A stretch of DNA of 64,000 nucleotides. It comes from Actibacterium sp. GTDB lineage: Bacteria > Pseudomonadota > Alphaproteobacteria > Rhodobacterales > Rhodobacteraceae. Numbering within the stretch: the first letter of the stretch is position 1; the number at the start of each line of letters is the position of its first letter. Below the pieces are notes generated by a model. The model was not told the DNA's origin, made no database searches, and saw nothing but the letters and a program-made list of their open reading frames with translations. The position numbers and the translations under genes are program-made. This document shows, piece by piece, positions 17,135 to 25,863 of the stretch. The stretch covers positions 1 to 64,000 of the forward strand of contig JADQCB010000004.1 in assembly GCA_016278325.1 (NCBI GenBank). Direction: 5' to 3'.

Positions 17135-17360
17135 TCACATGATGTGGGGTGGTGGATACGGCATGTTCGGCGGGCTGATGATGATCCTGTTCTGGGGCAT
17201 CGTCATCGCGCTGATCGTCTTCGCGGTGAAGTGGTTTTCCGACAATCAGGGACCGGGCGGCAAACGGCGCGATGCGCTCGACATCCTTCGCGAAAGGTTC
17301 GCCGCTGGCGAAATCGACGAGGAAGAGTTCGATCGCCGCCGCAAGGCACTGGAAAAATGA
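17046..17360 (+). CDS. SHOCT-domain small membrane protein
   Basis: 104 residues: signal-like N-terminus ending AAADPGENW, a Gly/Met/Trp-rich linker (HMMWGGGYGMFGG), one TM helix (MMILFWGIVIALIVFAVKWF) and a C-terminal SHOCT motif (DALDILRERFAAGEIDEEEFDRRRKAL). SHOCT modules are short oligomerisation or anchoring helices and are often found in metal-efflux clusters. The ATG lies inside the kinase frame, with a strong AGGAAAGG leader. Precise function unknown. Confidence 0.85.
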   Translation: MKQTWLALTGLAMPTLAAADPGENWQGGYDHMMWGGGYGMFGGLMMILFWGIVIALIVFAVKWFSDNQGPGGKRRDALDILRERFAAGEIDEEEFDRRRKALEK

Positions 17361-17448
17361 CGATCCGGCCCCCGGTCTTCTCGTTTGCGTGTAGGAAAGG
17401 ACCGGGGGCCGGCGCCCCGTCGCGCCTGTTTGAGCCGGTTCCGGCAAG

Positions 17449-17464
17449 GATACATTCGGATACA
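17449..17464 (+). promoter_or_regulatory. GATACA direct-repeat operator ahead of the cupredoxin operon
   Basis: GATACA-TTCG-GATACA, a perfect direct repeat with a 10-base period, in the 276-base gap between the SHOCT and cupredoxin genes. It matches the sites at 14817-14861, so both transcription units are probably controlled by the same response regulator. Nothing else in the gap is recognisable. Confidence 0.55.
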
Positions 17465-17636
17465 AAAAACACGCCCTTGTCAGATTGCTGCGCCTGCTCC
17501 GTCCGATAGAACAGATGCCGTGAAAACCGTTGGATCCGGGCAGTCTTGTCATGCCAGTCGATCTGCCGCCGCCGCGACCCGGCGCAGAGTTGCGATGATG
17601 AATCACACCGCAAACCCGAGAATGAAAGACAACCAC

Positions 17637-18149
17637 ATGAACACGAAATTCCTGACCAGCACGACCATCGCTGCGGCTTTTGCCGCCTCTGTCGCTCTTG
17701 CCGATGCGGGCCACGACTCCGGCATCGGCGAACCGGGTGCGGCCGCCATGGTGGATCGGACCGTCACGGTGGAAATGGACGAGATGAAGTTTGATCCTGA
17801 GACCATAAAGGTTCAGCCGGGCGAGACGATCCGCTTCGAGGTTGTGAATGTCGGCCGGATGGTGCACGAATTCAACATCGGCACCAGCGAGACCTGGGAC
17901 GGTCATCGCGAGGAGATGCAGAAGATGATGCGCGAAGGCATGATGACCGCGCAAAGCCTCAACCACGACCGCATGATCGAATCCGGCATGATGCATGACG
18001 ACGCCAACAGCGCCCTGCTGGAGCCGGGCGAGACGGGTGAAGTCATCTGGACATTCCCGCAGGGCGGCGAGATAGGATTCGCCTGCAACGTGCCCGGACA
18101 CCGAGAGGCCGGCATGCAGGGTGGTTTCCAACTGGGTGACGGTTCGTGA
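17637..18149 (+). CDS. copI: CopI-like periplasmic cupredoxin, copper tolerance
   Basis: 170 residues with a signal peptide (MNTKFLTSTTIAAAFAASVALA) and a cupredoxin fold. The type 1 copper ligands are visible: His77 (MVHEFNIG), Cys150 (FACNVPGH), His155 and Met160. Between strands sits a Met/His-rich insert at residues 90-121 (HREEMQKMMREGMM, MIESGMMHDD), as recalled for CopI proteins that protect the periplasm from Cu(I). The ATG at 17637 gives the cleanest signal peptide; an in-frame ATG at 17622 is an alternative. The multicopper oxidase gene follows 64 bases later. Confidence 0.82.
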   Translation: MNTKFLTSTTIAAAFAASVALADAGHDSGIGEPGAAAMVDRTVTVEMDEMKFDPETIKVQPGETIRFEVVNVGRMVHEFNIGTSETWDGHREEMQKMMREGMMTAQSLNHDRMIESGMMHDDANSALLEPGETGEVIWTFPQGGEIGFACNVPGHREAGMQGGFQLGDGS

Positions 18150-18213
18150 CGACATGCCGACGCAAACGGATGGGCGGGTCGACCGCCCGTCCGGACCATG
18201 GGAGCAGCACGAT

Positions 18214-19602
18214 ATGCTGACACGACGTGCTTTCGTCACGCATGCGGCAGCGGGTCTTCTGGCGACCACACGACATGCACAGGCGGCATCCGACGTGCCG
18301 GAAAACCTGACGGCGCGCGAGGCGGCGGTGCAGCTGCCCCCCGAAGGCTACGCCGAGACTTCCATCTGGGGTTACGACGGCCGCGCGCCCGGCCCGCTGA
18401 TCCGCGTGCCACAGGGGCGCCGTGTGAAGCGGCGGCTTGTCAACGATCTGCCCGCGCCGACATCGATTCACTGGCATGGCATCCGCATCGACAATGCGAT
18501 GGACGGTGTCGCGGGCCTGACCCAGGACGCCGTCGCGCCGGGCCGGACATTCGACTACGATTTCGTGGCGCCCGACGCCGGAACATACTGGTATCACGCG
18601 CATAATCGCTCATGGGAGCAGGTCGCGCGCGGTCTGCACGGCCCGCTCGTCGTCGAAGAGGCCGACGCGCCGGATGTCGACCACGAAGAGATCCTCGTGC
18701 TCGACGACTGGTTGCTCGATCCCGAAACGGCGCTGATCGACGACAGGTTCAACCACCCGATGAGGATGAGCCATGCCGGCCGGATCGGCAATCTGCTCAC
18801 CACCAATGGGCGGTTCGATTTCTCGCGCCCGGTCCGGCGGCACGCGCGCTTGCGGCTGCGGCTCATCAACGCGTCCAACGCGCGGATCTTTCCGCTCGGG
18901 CTCGCCGGATTGCGCGGATGGATTGTGGCGCTCGACGGGATGCCGCTCAGCGCGCCGGAACCGCTGCACGAGGTCCTGGTTCTGGGGCCGGCCCAACGGG
19001 CCGATCTGATCGTCGATGTGACCGCGGAAGACGGCGAGACAGCGCATCTTTTGCGGTTCGGTAATGAGGGGCGTCCGGCCTCGCAGGCCGCTTTCCCCGT
19101 CCGGGGCACGGCGACGCGCACCGCGCGCGGGGCACCGGGACCGCTGCCGCCCAATCCGGGCGGTGGCATTCGATCCTTGGCCGACGCGCGCCCCTTGCAG
19201 CTTGTAATGGCGGGCGGCGCCATGGGGCGCATGAATTCCGCCTTCCTGGGCGGAGAGCGGCTTGGCTTCCGCGATCTCGCGGACCGGGGCAGGTTCTGGT
19301 CGTTCAACGAGATGGCCGAGATGACGCAAACGCCCCTGGCCGATCTCTCGCTCGGCGAACCGGTGCGGATTTCGATCGTCAACGACACGGCCTTCCCGCA
19401 TGCCATGCACCTGCATGGGATTCATTTCCGCGAGGTCCGCAAGGGCACGAAACCGGGACCGATGCGCGACACGCTCATGCTCGCCGCGGGCGAGACCCGC
19501 GACATCGCCTTCGTCGCGGATAACCCTGGCGACTGGCTGTTTCATTGCCACATGCTCAGCCATGCGGCCTCTGGCATGATGACATGGGTGCGGATAACAT
19601 GA
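18214..19602 (+). CDS. Tat-exported multicopper oxidase, cuprous oxidase/laccase-like
   Basis: 462 residues. The N-terminus MLTRRAFVTHAAAGLLA is a Tat-type signal. All four copper-binding blocks are present: IHWHG (His86, His88), YWYHAHN (His128, His130), HAMHLHG, and FHCHMLSHAASGMM, which supplies the T1 Cys, His and Met. A CueO-like role, oxidising Cu(I) to less toxic Cu(II), is inferred from context. GGAG lies nine bases before the ATG. The stop overlaps the cytochrome c start (ATGA), so the two are probably co-translated and may exchange electrons. Confidence 0.92.
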   Translation: MLTRRAFVTHAAAGLLATTRHAQAASDVPENLTAREAAVQLPPEGYAETSIWGYDGRAPGPLIRVPQGRRVKRRLVNDLPAPTSIHWHGIRIDNAMDGVAGLTQDAVAPGRTFDYDFVAPDAGTYWYHAHNRSWEQVARGLHGPLVVEEADAPDVDHEEILVLDDWLLDPETALIDDRFNHPMRMSHAGRIGNLLTTNGRFDFSRPVRRHARLRLRLINASNARIFPLGLAGLRGWIVALDGMPLSAPEPLHEVLVLGPAQRADLIVDVTAEDGETAHLLRFGNEGRPASQAAFPVRGTATRTARGAPGPLPPNPGGGIRSLADARPLQLVMAGGAMGRMNSAFLGGERLGFRDLADRGRFWSFNEMAEMTQTPLADLSLGEPVRISIVNDTAFPHAMHLHGIHFREVRKGTKPGPMRDTLMLAAGETRDIAFVADNPGDWLFHCHMLSHAASGMMTWVRIT

Positions 19603-20099
19603 AGTCTTGGACGCTCATTGCAGTCCCCGCGGCTCTGTCGCTTGCCGGTGCGGCGGGCTGGTCAGCCCCAGGTACCGCGCCCGACGACGCTGCGCTCGAT
19701 GCCGATATGCCGGTCATGCCCGCGGCGGTGGACGTTGCGCAAGGCCGGAGCCTTTATGCCGCGACCTGTGCCTCTTGCCACGGCCCCAACCTTGAAGGAC
19801 AGCCGGATTGGAGATCACCCGGCCCGGACGGCCGGTTTCCCGCGCCGCCGCATGATGAAACCGGCCACACATGGCATCATCCCGACCGTGTCCTGTTTCA
19901 ATACACCAAGGTCGGCGGACAGGCCGCAATGGCCCTGCAAGGGGTGGAGTTCGACAGCGACATGCCGGCCTTTGGCGAAATCCTGACCGATCAGGAGATC
20001 TGGAACATTCTCGCCTACATCCAGACGACATGGCCCGGGCGCACACGTGCGGTTCAGGCCGAACGAACCGAGGTCGATCTGGCGAATGGAGGAAATTGA
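19599..20099 (+). CDS. Periplasmic class I c-type cytochrome
   Basis: 166 residues with a signal peptide and one haem-binding CASCH (residues 57-61). The distal Met ligand is probably Met122 in DSDMPAFGEILTDQEIWNILAYIQ, the usual C-terminal cytochrome c helix. The central part is long and Pro/His-rich (PAPPHDETGHTWHHPD). It overlaps the oxidase stop by four bases. Inferred role: electron donor or acceptor for the multicopper oxidase, or a link to the respiratory chain. It resembles cytochromes paired with copper oxidases elsewhere. Confidence 0.9.
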   Translation: MKSWTLIAVPAALSLAGAAGWSAPGTAPDDAALDADMPVMPAAVDVAQGRSLYAATCASCHGPNLEGQPDWRSPGPDGRFPAPPHDETGHTWHHPDRVLFQYTKVGGQAAMALQGVEFDSDMPAFGEILTDQEIWNILAYIQTTWPGRTRAVQAERTEVDLANGGN

Positions 20100-20100
20100 C

Positions 20101-20376
20101 ATGCAGAAAACACCTGCCGTCACGACAACTGCGCCGGCGCCGCCGCGCCCCTTTCAGGCGTTGGCTCGGGGCTTGCCAGAGGATCGAGTGCGCAAGCTCG
20201 TTTCCCGGCACCCCCCCGAAATGACCGGGCACATCCGAAGCTCGATGCGCCTCGGGCAAGCGCAGCGCCACGATGGCACGGCGTCCTTCGGCACCGGGGG
20301 CGCCTGTTGGCTCCGTTTCGTGGAGGTCGGGGAGTTGCAGAGGCCCGCCGTCGAGGGGCGGGAGGGCGCGCAATGA
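20101..20376 (+). CDS. Small hypothetical protein in the oxidase operon
   Basis: 91 residues, family not recognised. It begins MQKTPAVTTTAPAPPRPFQ, with a basic middle (RVRKLVSRHPPEMTGHIRSS) and single Cys and Trp residues. No signal peptide or TM is visible. Support for translation is positional: the ATG follows the cytochrome stop by one base with GGAGG upstream, and its stop overlaps the next gene's ATG. It could instead be a frame kept open only to couple translation to the transpeptidase. Confidence 0.45.
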   Translation: MQKTPAVTTTAPAPPRPFQALARGLPEDRVRKLVSRHPPEMTGHIRSSMRLGQAQRHDGTASFGTGGACWLRFVEVGELQRPAVEGREGAQ

Positions 20377-21059
20377 CCGGCTGCAGGAAAACCGCGCTGA
20401 CAAGGCGCCATTTCGTCGTGGCCGCAGCTGCGCTGTTCTCGCCGCCCGTCACAGAACCGCTTCTGGCCGACAGCTGGCCGGGCGCGGCGCAGGAAGCGGC
20501 ATGGGACGCCGAGGTGACGCCCCCCGGTTTCGACCTGCAAAGTTCCAACCCCTGGGGCTTGCACCCGCGCTTTCTGCCGCAACGCGTCGAAGCGCGGGCC
20601 GGCCTCGTCCCGGGCGACATTCATGTCGATGCCATCGCGCGCTATCTCTACCATATCGGCGACGACGGCACCGCCATGCGCTACGGGGTGGCCATCGCGC
20701 GCGGCAATCTCTACGAGCCGGGCACCTACACGATCCGTCGCAAGGTAAAGTGGCCGCACTGGACACCCACCCGCTCCATGATCGCCCGCGACCCCGAAAT
20801 CTACGCGGATCTTGCCGATGGAATGGAACCCGGGCCGACCAATCCGTTGGGCTCGCGCGCGCTCTACCTTTATGTCGGCGACCGCGACACCTATCTGCGC
20901 ATTCACGGCTCGCCCCACCCGCGCTCGATCGGCGGGCGGGCAAGTTCCGGCTGTGTCCGCATGGTCATGGCCCATATCAATGCGCTTTACCCACAGGTCG
21001 AGATCGGATCGACAGCCCACCTTCATCCCCCTGAAGACAATGTTGGGCCGCATGTTTGA
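20373..21059 (+). CDS. L,D-transpeptidase (YkuD family)
   Basis: 228 residues with an RR-containing export signal (TRRHFVVAAAALF). The YkuD catalytic region is complete: HGSPHPRSIGGRASSGCVRM holds the upstream His and the SSGCVRM nucleophile cysteine. These enzymes make 3-3 peptidoglycan crosslinks or attach proteins to the wall, and the 3-3 reaction is copper-sensitive in some bacteria. Placement at the end of a copper operon suggests envelope repair or substitution under metal stress (inference). ATGA overlap with the small ORF upstream. Confidence 0.88.
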   Translation: MTGCRKTALTRRHFVVAAAALFSPPVTEPLLADSWPGAAQEAAWDAEVTPPGFDLQSSNPWGLHPRFLPQRVEARAGLVPGDIHVDAIARYLYHIGDDGTAMRYGVAIARGNLYEPGTYTIRRKVKWPHWTPTRSMIARDPEIYADLADGMEPGPTNPLGSRALYLYVGDRDTYLRIHGSPHPRSIGGRASSGCVRMVMAHINALYPQVEIGSTAHLHPPEDNVGPHV

Positions 21060-21384
21060 CGCGGTCGGTGAAATGCTTCGTCGAAACATCGGTGGCGAAT
21101 CCCGGGGCTTGCGCCGGTGCCACTGGAAACGCGCAGCTTTTTTGGCGGTGATGTCTTTCGTGGGAGGCTGCACCGCAGCCCAAGCGCCGATGGACGCATC
21201 CAGCCGATCGAACGTGATTCCGGAAAACGTGGTTGCGATCGCAGCGCCGTATCAGGATGTCTCCACCGCCCGGATCCTGCCGCAGGACGGATGCTATTGG
21301 TATCTTCATTCCGGACCGGTAGAGACGACATTGGTGCCGCTGCGAACACGGGAGGGGCGCCCGATCTGCACCGCGCGGGAGTGA
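21052..21384 (+). CDS. Small hypothetical lipoprotein
   Basis: 110 residues from the ATG at 21052, which overlaps the transpeptidase stop; an ATG at 21073 is also possible. The N-terminus is unusually long and basic (RRNIGGESRGLRRCHWKR) before a hydrophobic stretch and lipobox VGGC. The mature part contains APYQDVSTARILPQDGCYWY and LVPLRTREGRPICTARE, so a Cys pair could form a disulfide. The family is not recognised. It is the last gene of the run. Confidence 0.6.
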   Translation: MFDAVGEMLRRNIGGESRGLRRCHWKRAAFLAVMSFVGGCTAAQAPMDASSRSNVIPENVVAIAAPYQDVSTARILPQDGCYWYLHSGPVETTLVPLRTREGRPICTARE

Positions 21385-21539
21385 ACGTCGCGGCGCCCGC
21401 CGGTTCGGGCCGGCGACGCCCCGTGGCACGGCTGCTTGATGGGTGCGGACGGCGGCGTGACAATTCGCGATAAAACGCTTGCCGTGTGACCGCAAATTCC
21501 GCAGGCGCCGGGCCGCCCGGACGGCGTTTGCCGGCTGGA

Positions 21540-22145
21540 TCACTCACCGGGGCGTTTCAGGCTGAACAGCTCGGTGATCCGCGAATAATCGCGATACCCC
21601 AGCCGCGTGAGCGGCTGAAAACTGAGAATGTCGAACATTCCGTCCTTCAGGCAGTTGTCGCGCATGTGCACGCCGGTCACCTCGCCGAATACAGCGAAAT
21701 TCGCCGCGCCGGGAAGATCGACGATCTGCGTCAGCCTGCATTCCAGGGTGGCCGGCGCCGCGGCGACGCGCGCGCAGGGTATCGTCCGGCAGGCCGCCTT
21801 CTCGATCCCGGCAAGTTCGAACTCGTCCACATCCCTTTGCCACGGGCCGGAGGTGCGGTTCATTACCTCGCGCATCGCGTATTCCACGATATTGACGCAG
21901 AACACGCCCGTTTCGCGGATATTGGCGACGCTGTCCTTGGTGCCGTCGCGGTCGGGCTTGGCCGAGGTCGAGGCAAACATCACCTGCGGCGGCTCATAGG
22001 CCACGGCATTGAAGAAGGAATAGGGCGCCAGGTTGTCCTGCCCGTCGGCGCCGCGGGTCGCGATCCATCCGATCGGGCGCGGCGTGACGATGGCGTTGAA
22101 CGGGTTGTGCGGCAGGCCGTGGCCGTCTTCGGGGCGGTAGAACAT
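21540..22145 (-). CDS. Flavin reductase family protein
   Basis: 201 residues of the FMN-binding split-barrel group. Typical segments are VTPRPIGWIATRGADGQDNLAPYSFFNAVAYEPPQVMFAS and FCVNIVEYAMREVMNRTS. Members reduce flavin with NAD(P)H or hold FMN themselves; the partner is unknown here. It is alone on the minus strand, 155 bases from the end of the copper operon, with a featureless gap. Confidence 0.9.
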   Translation of the reverse strand: MFYRPEDGHGLPHNPFNAIVTPRPIGWIATRGADGQDNLAPYSFFNAVAYEPPQVMFASTSAKPDRDGTKDSVANIRETGVFCVNIVEYAMREVMNRTSGPWQRDVDEFELAGIEKAACRTIPCARVAAAPATLECRLTQIVDLPGAANFAVFGEVTGVHMRDNCLKDGMFDILSFQPLTRLGYRDYSRITELFSLKRPGE

Positions 22146-22232
22146 GAAGGCTCCATCTTGTGGGTTTGCCCATGAACTAGTGCCGTGCTACGGGCCTTTC
22201 CAGCCGAAAGCGGCGCGGCACGGGGACCGGGC

Positions 22233-22733
22233 GTGAGACAGGACATTTCGCTGGCCGAGGAGCGGCCCGACGACTGGTGGGAGGTCGAGGCGCTGTTCGA
22301 CCTGTGTTTCGCGCCGGGGCGCGAGGCGCTTTCGTCCTATCGGTTGCGCGAAGGGGTGGAGCCGGTGGCGCCGCTATGCGTCGTCGCGCGCGATTCGGAC
22401 GGGATCGTGGCCGGGGCGATCCGCTATTGGCCGGTGCGCGTGGGCGGGTATCCGGCATTGTTGCTGGGTCCGGTCGCGGTGCACCCGACCCACCAGGGCG
22501 AGGGGCTTGCCGGGATGCTGATCCGGGAAACGGCACAGCGGGCGCGCGCCCTGGGCTGGCGGCGGGTGATGCTGGTCGGCGATGCGCCCTATTACGGCCG
22601 GTTCGGGTTCACCCGGCTGACCGGGGTCGAGATGCCGCCGCCGACGAACCCGGAGCGGGTTCTCGGGATGGGCGACTGGGACGGGGTGCGCGGCGCGGTG
22701 ACGCGTTGGGATTCTGCCGATTGCGCGCCGTGA
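22233..22733 (+). CDS. GNAT-family N-acetyltransferase
   Basis: 166 residues from a GTG start (an ATG 48 bases upstream is possible). The acetyl-CoA site shows as LLGPVAVHPTHQGEGLAGML, with the Q/R-x-x-G-x-G/A pattern, followed by GWRRVMLVGDAPYYGRFGF, typical of YhbS-like acetyltransferases. The substrate is unknown. It is divergent from the flavin reductase. Confidence 0.85.
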   Translation: MRQDISLAEERPDDWWEVEALFDLCFAPGREALSSYRLREGVEPVAPLCVVARDSDGIVAGAIRYWPVRVGGYPALLLGPVAVHPTHQGEGLAGMLIRETAQRARALGWRRVMLVGDAPYYGRFGFTRLTGVEMPPPTNPERVLGMGDWDGVRGAVTRWDSADCAP

Positions 22734-22796
22734 CATGCGCCGCGCGATGATCGGTGCCGGCTTGCCGCGTCGCGCGTTATCGGCCAGATTGAAACC

Positions 22797-23582
22797 ATGG
22801 ACAGGATCGCGACAGGCAATGCGGGCGCCGTCATCCCCGTCGAGACGGCCGCCGCGCTGGACGCGCTGGCGCAACGCCACCGTGCGGCCAGCGGGATCGG
22901 GATGCAATTGCTCGGCCTCGTCGGCGGACATGCCGAGAACCTGCTGGAGCGGTTGCCCGACGCGGCGAAAGACCGGCTGGAGGTCGCGACCGAACGGGCG
23001 CTGCGCGTTTCACTGGACGCCGCCGCGCGCTCGCGTGGCGGCCGGCTGCCCGACGGTGCGGGCTGGCAGAACACCGCCCTCACCACCGCCCTGGGCGCGG
23101 TCGGCGGGTTCGGCGGACTACCCACCGCGCTGGCAGAACTGCCGCTGACGACCACCGTTCTGCTGCGCGCGATCCAGGCAATTGCCGAGGCCCACGGCTA
23201 TGATCCGGCCAGCCCCGAGATCCGGGCGGATTGCTTGCAGGTTTTCGCCGCGGCCGGGCCGCTGGCCGCCGATGACGGGGCCGAGCTGGGCTTTCTCGCG
23301 GCGCGGGTGGCCCTGACCGGCCCTGTCGTGCATGGTCTGATCGCCCGGGTGGCGCCCCGCCTGTCGCTGGTGCTGGGCCAGAAACTGGCGGCGCAGACGA
23401 TCCCGGTGATCGGGGCCGTCGCGGGTGCCACGATCAACCACAGTTTCACGCGCTATTACCAGGAAATGGCGCATCTGCAATTCGGTCTGAAACGGCTGAG
23501 CGACGACAGCGGCATCGCCCATGCGGTGCTGCTGGCGGACTTGCGCCAACGCCTGGGCCCGCGGCCGCGCCTGCGGGGCTGA
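22797..23582 (+). CDS. EcsC family protein
   Basis: 261 residues rich in Ala and Leu. Segments such as TTALGAVGGFGGLPTALAELPLTTTVLLRAIQAIAEAHGYDP and PVIGAVAGATINHSFTRYYQEMAHLQFGLKRL are diagnostic of the EcsC family, named after a B. subtilis ABC-exporter accessory protein. Its biochemical role is unknown. Single gene, convergent with ptsP (12-base gap). Confidence 0.88.
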   Translation: MDRIATGNAGAVIPVETAAALDALAQRHRAASGIGMQLLGLVGGHAENLLERLPDAAKDRLEVATERALRVSLDAAARSRGGRLPDGAGWQNTALTTALGAVGGFGGLPTALAELPLTTTVLLRAIQAIAEAHGYDPASPEIRADCLQVFAAAGPLAADDGAELGFLAARVALTGPVVHGLIARVAPRLSLVLGQKLAAQTIPVIGAVAGATINHSFTRYYQEMAHLQFGLKRLSDDSGIAHAVLLADLRQRLGPRPRLRG

Positions 23583-23594
23583 GCGGGCGGGCGG

Positions 23595-25847
23595 CTATAC
23601 CGCCCAGTCGCTGCCGCGCAGATATTCCATCACCGCCGGGCGCACCGATTGATCGCCCGAGGCGAAAGCGGCGTCGATCACCCCGCGCACCTCGCCAAGG
23701 TCGATCCGGCGCAGAAGATGCTTGACCGGCCCGACCGAGGCCGGCCGCATCGACAGCGTCCGCAGACCGATCGCGGCCAGGCACAATGCCTCGACCGGGC
23801 GACCGGCATCCTCGCCGCAGAAGGACAGCGGGGTGTCCGTGTCGTCGCAGCGTCTGACGATATTTTCCAGGAAGGTCAGGAAACTGACATTCAGCGTGTC
23901 ATAGCGGCGGCGCACGCGCTCGTTCTCGCGGTCGGCCGCAAAGAAGAACTGTTTCAGGTCATTGCCGCCGATCGAAATGAAATCGGCAAGCTCGAAAAAC
24001 TGTTTCGGGGCGTAGGCCAGGCTGGGGGTTTCCAGCATGGCACCGATTTCGACGCTCCGGGGCAGGGGGCGGTTGAGCCTGTCCTCGCGGTCGAGTTCAC
24101 GCAAGAGGTGATCGCGCGCGGCCGCGAATTCCTCAAGCTGGGCGACGAAAGGGAACATCACCGACAACGGCCGGCCCGCGGCGGCGCGGATCAGCGCCTG
24201 AAGCTGCATCCGCATCATCCCGGACCGGTCGAGCCCGACGCGGATCGCGCGCCAGCCAAGTGCCGGGTTCGGCTCATCCTCGCGCTTCATGTAGGGCAGA
24301 ACCTTGTCCGAGCCGATGTCGAGGGTGCGGAACACCACCCGCTTGCCCCGCGCCGCGTCCATGACATGGGAATAGAGCGCGGCAAGCTCGGCCCGGCGCG
24401 GCACCTTGTTGCGGATCAGGAACTGAAGCTCGGTGCGGAACAGCCCGACCGCTTCGGCCCCCGAACCCTGGAGCGAGGGCAGATCGGCCATAAGCCCGGC
24501 ATTCATGTGCATCGCGATGCGGGTGCCGCACAGCGTTTGCGCCGGCTTGTCGCGGATCGAGGCATAGCGTTCCTGCGCGGCGGCCTGCATGGCGATCTTG
24601 TCCATGAAGGCGGTCCGCACCGATTCCTCGGGGCGCAGATGCACCACGCCCTGTTCGCCATCGACCAGGATCGGGTCGCCGTTCAATGCCTCGGCGGTGA
24701 TGTTGGCGGCATGGATGACCAGCGGGATCGCCAGCGCGCGGGCGACGATCGCCGCATGGCTGCCGACCGAGCCTTCCTCGAGCACGATTCCGCGCAACGC
24801 GCGGCCATAGGCCAGAAGCTCGCCGGGGCCGATATTCCGGGCGACCAGGATCGGGTCGTCGGGCATCTCGGCGCCGGTTTCGCGGCCCTGGCCGGTCAGG
24901 ATTCGCAAAAGGCGGTTGGACAGGTCGTCGAGATCCTGAAGCCGTTCGCGCAGATAGGCATCGGGCACGGTCTGCAACCTGGCCCGGGCGATCGATTGTT
25001 CCTTTTCGACGGCGGCTTCGGCCGAGAGGCCCAGTTCGATATCCTCTTCCATGCGGCGTTTCCAGCCGCGGGAATTGGCGAACATGCGATAGGCTTCCAG
25101 CACCTTGGCCTGTTCCGGGTCGCCCAGGCTGGCGGCGCTGAGCATGTCGTCCACCGACAGGCGCAATTCATCGACCGCGGCATTCAGCCGGGCGCGCTCG
25201 GCCTCGGGGTCGTCGGCCACGGGGTTGGTGACCACCACGCGCGGCTCGTGCAGCCAGACATGGCCCGCGGCGACGCCCTCCTGGCCCGCGCCGCCCCGGA
25301 AATTGGCCGGCCGCTGGTGCAGCGCCGACATCGCCGATCCTTCGCCGACGAAGGCGCCCAGTTCGGTCATCTCGGCCACGACCATGGCCACGACCTCCAG
25401 CGCATAGACCTCGTCGTCGGAGAATTGCCGCGCCTCGCGCGATTGCACCACCAGCACGCCCAGCCGTTCGCCCAGGCGCTGGATCGGCACGCCGAGGAAG
25501 GACGAGAATACCTCCTCGCCGGTTTCGGGCATGAAGCGGAACCCCTTTGCCGAGGGCGCATCGCCGGTATTCACCGCCCGCGCGCTGCGGGCCACCCGGC
25601 CGACCAGCCCCTCACCCACCCGCAGCCGGGTATGGTGGACGGCCTCGGGCTTCAGCCCCTCGGTGGCGCAGAGTTCCAGCGTATCGGAATCGCGGAACAG
25701 GTAGATCGAGCACACCTCGGTGCGCATCGAATCGGCGATGATGTGGGTGATGCGGTCCAGCCGCTCCTGCCCCTTGCCGGGCTCGGCAAGAGTGTCGCGC
25801 AATCGGCGCAGAAGCTTGCGACTTTCGCTTTCGGTGCCGTCAGGCAT
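23595..25847 (-). CDS. ptsP: Phosphoenolpyruvate-protein phosphotransferase, PTS-Ntr enzyme I
   Basis: 750 residues from ATG 25847 (the frame stays open to 25913). Order: a GAF domain (about 1-170, SIYLFRDSDTLELCATEGL), an HPr/NPr-binding helical domain, the phosphohistidine loop GSVGSHAAIVARALAIP, and the PEP-binding barrel with the C-terminal SFCGEDAGRP cysteine. It transfers phosphate from PEP to NPr and EIIANtr in a regulatory, non-sugar PTS. It lies 16 bases after lysC, the usual alphaproteobacterial lysC-ptsP order, linking amino-acid synthesis and nitrogen signalling. Confidence 0.95.
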   Translation of the reverse strand: MPDGTESESRKLLRRLRDTLAEPGKGQERLDRITHIIADSMRTEVCSIYLFRDSDTLELCATEGLKPEAVHHTRLRVGEGLVGRVARSARAVNTGDAPSAKGFRFMPETGEEVFSSFLGVPIQRLGERLGVLVVQSREARQFSDDEVYALEVVAMVVAEMTELGAFVGEGSAMSALHQRPANFRGGAGQEGVAAGHVWLHEPRVVVTNPVADDPEAERARLNAAVDELRLSVDDMLSAASLGDPEQAKVLEAYRMFANSRGWKRRMEEDIELGLSAEAAVEKEQSIARARLQTVPDAYLRERLQDLDDLSNRLLRILTGQGRETGAEMPDDPILVARNIGPGELLAYGRALRGIVLEEGSVGSHAAIVARALAIPLVIHAANITAEALNGDPILVDGEQGVVHLRPEESVRTAFMDKIAMQAAAQERYASIRDKPAQTLCGTRIAMHMNAGLMADLPSLQGSGAEAVGLFRTELQFLIRNKVPRRAELAALYSHVMDAARGKRVVFRTLDIGSDKVLPYMKREDEPNPALGWRAIRVGLDRSGMMRMQLQALIRAAAGRPLSVMFPFVAQLEEFAAARDHLLRELDREDRLNRPLPRSVEIGAMLETPSLAYAPKQFFELADFISIGGNDLKQFFFAADRENERVRRRYDTLNVSFLTFLENIVRRCDDTDTPLSFCGEDAGRPVEALCLAAIGLRTLSMRPASVGPVKHLLRRIDLGEVRGVIDAAFASGDQSVRPAVMEYLRGSDWAV

Positions 25848-25863
25848 GAGCCCCCGTTTCGGT

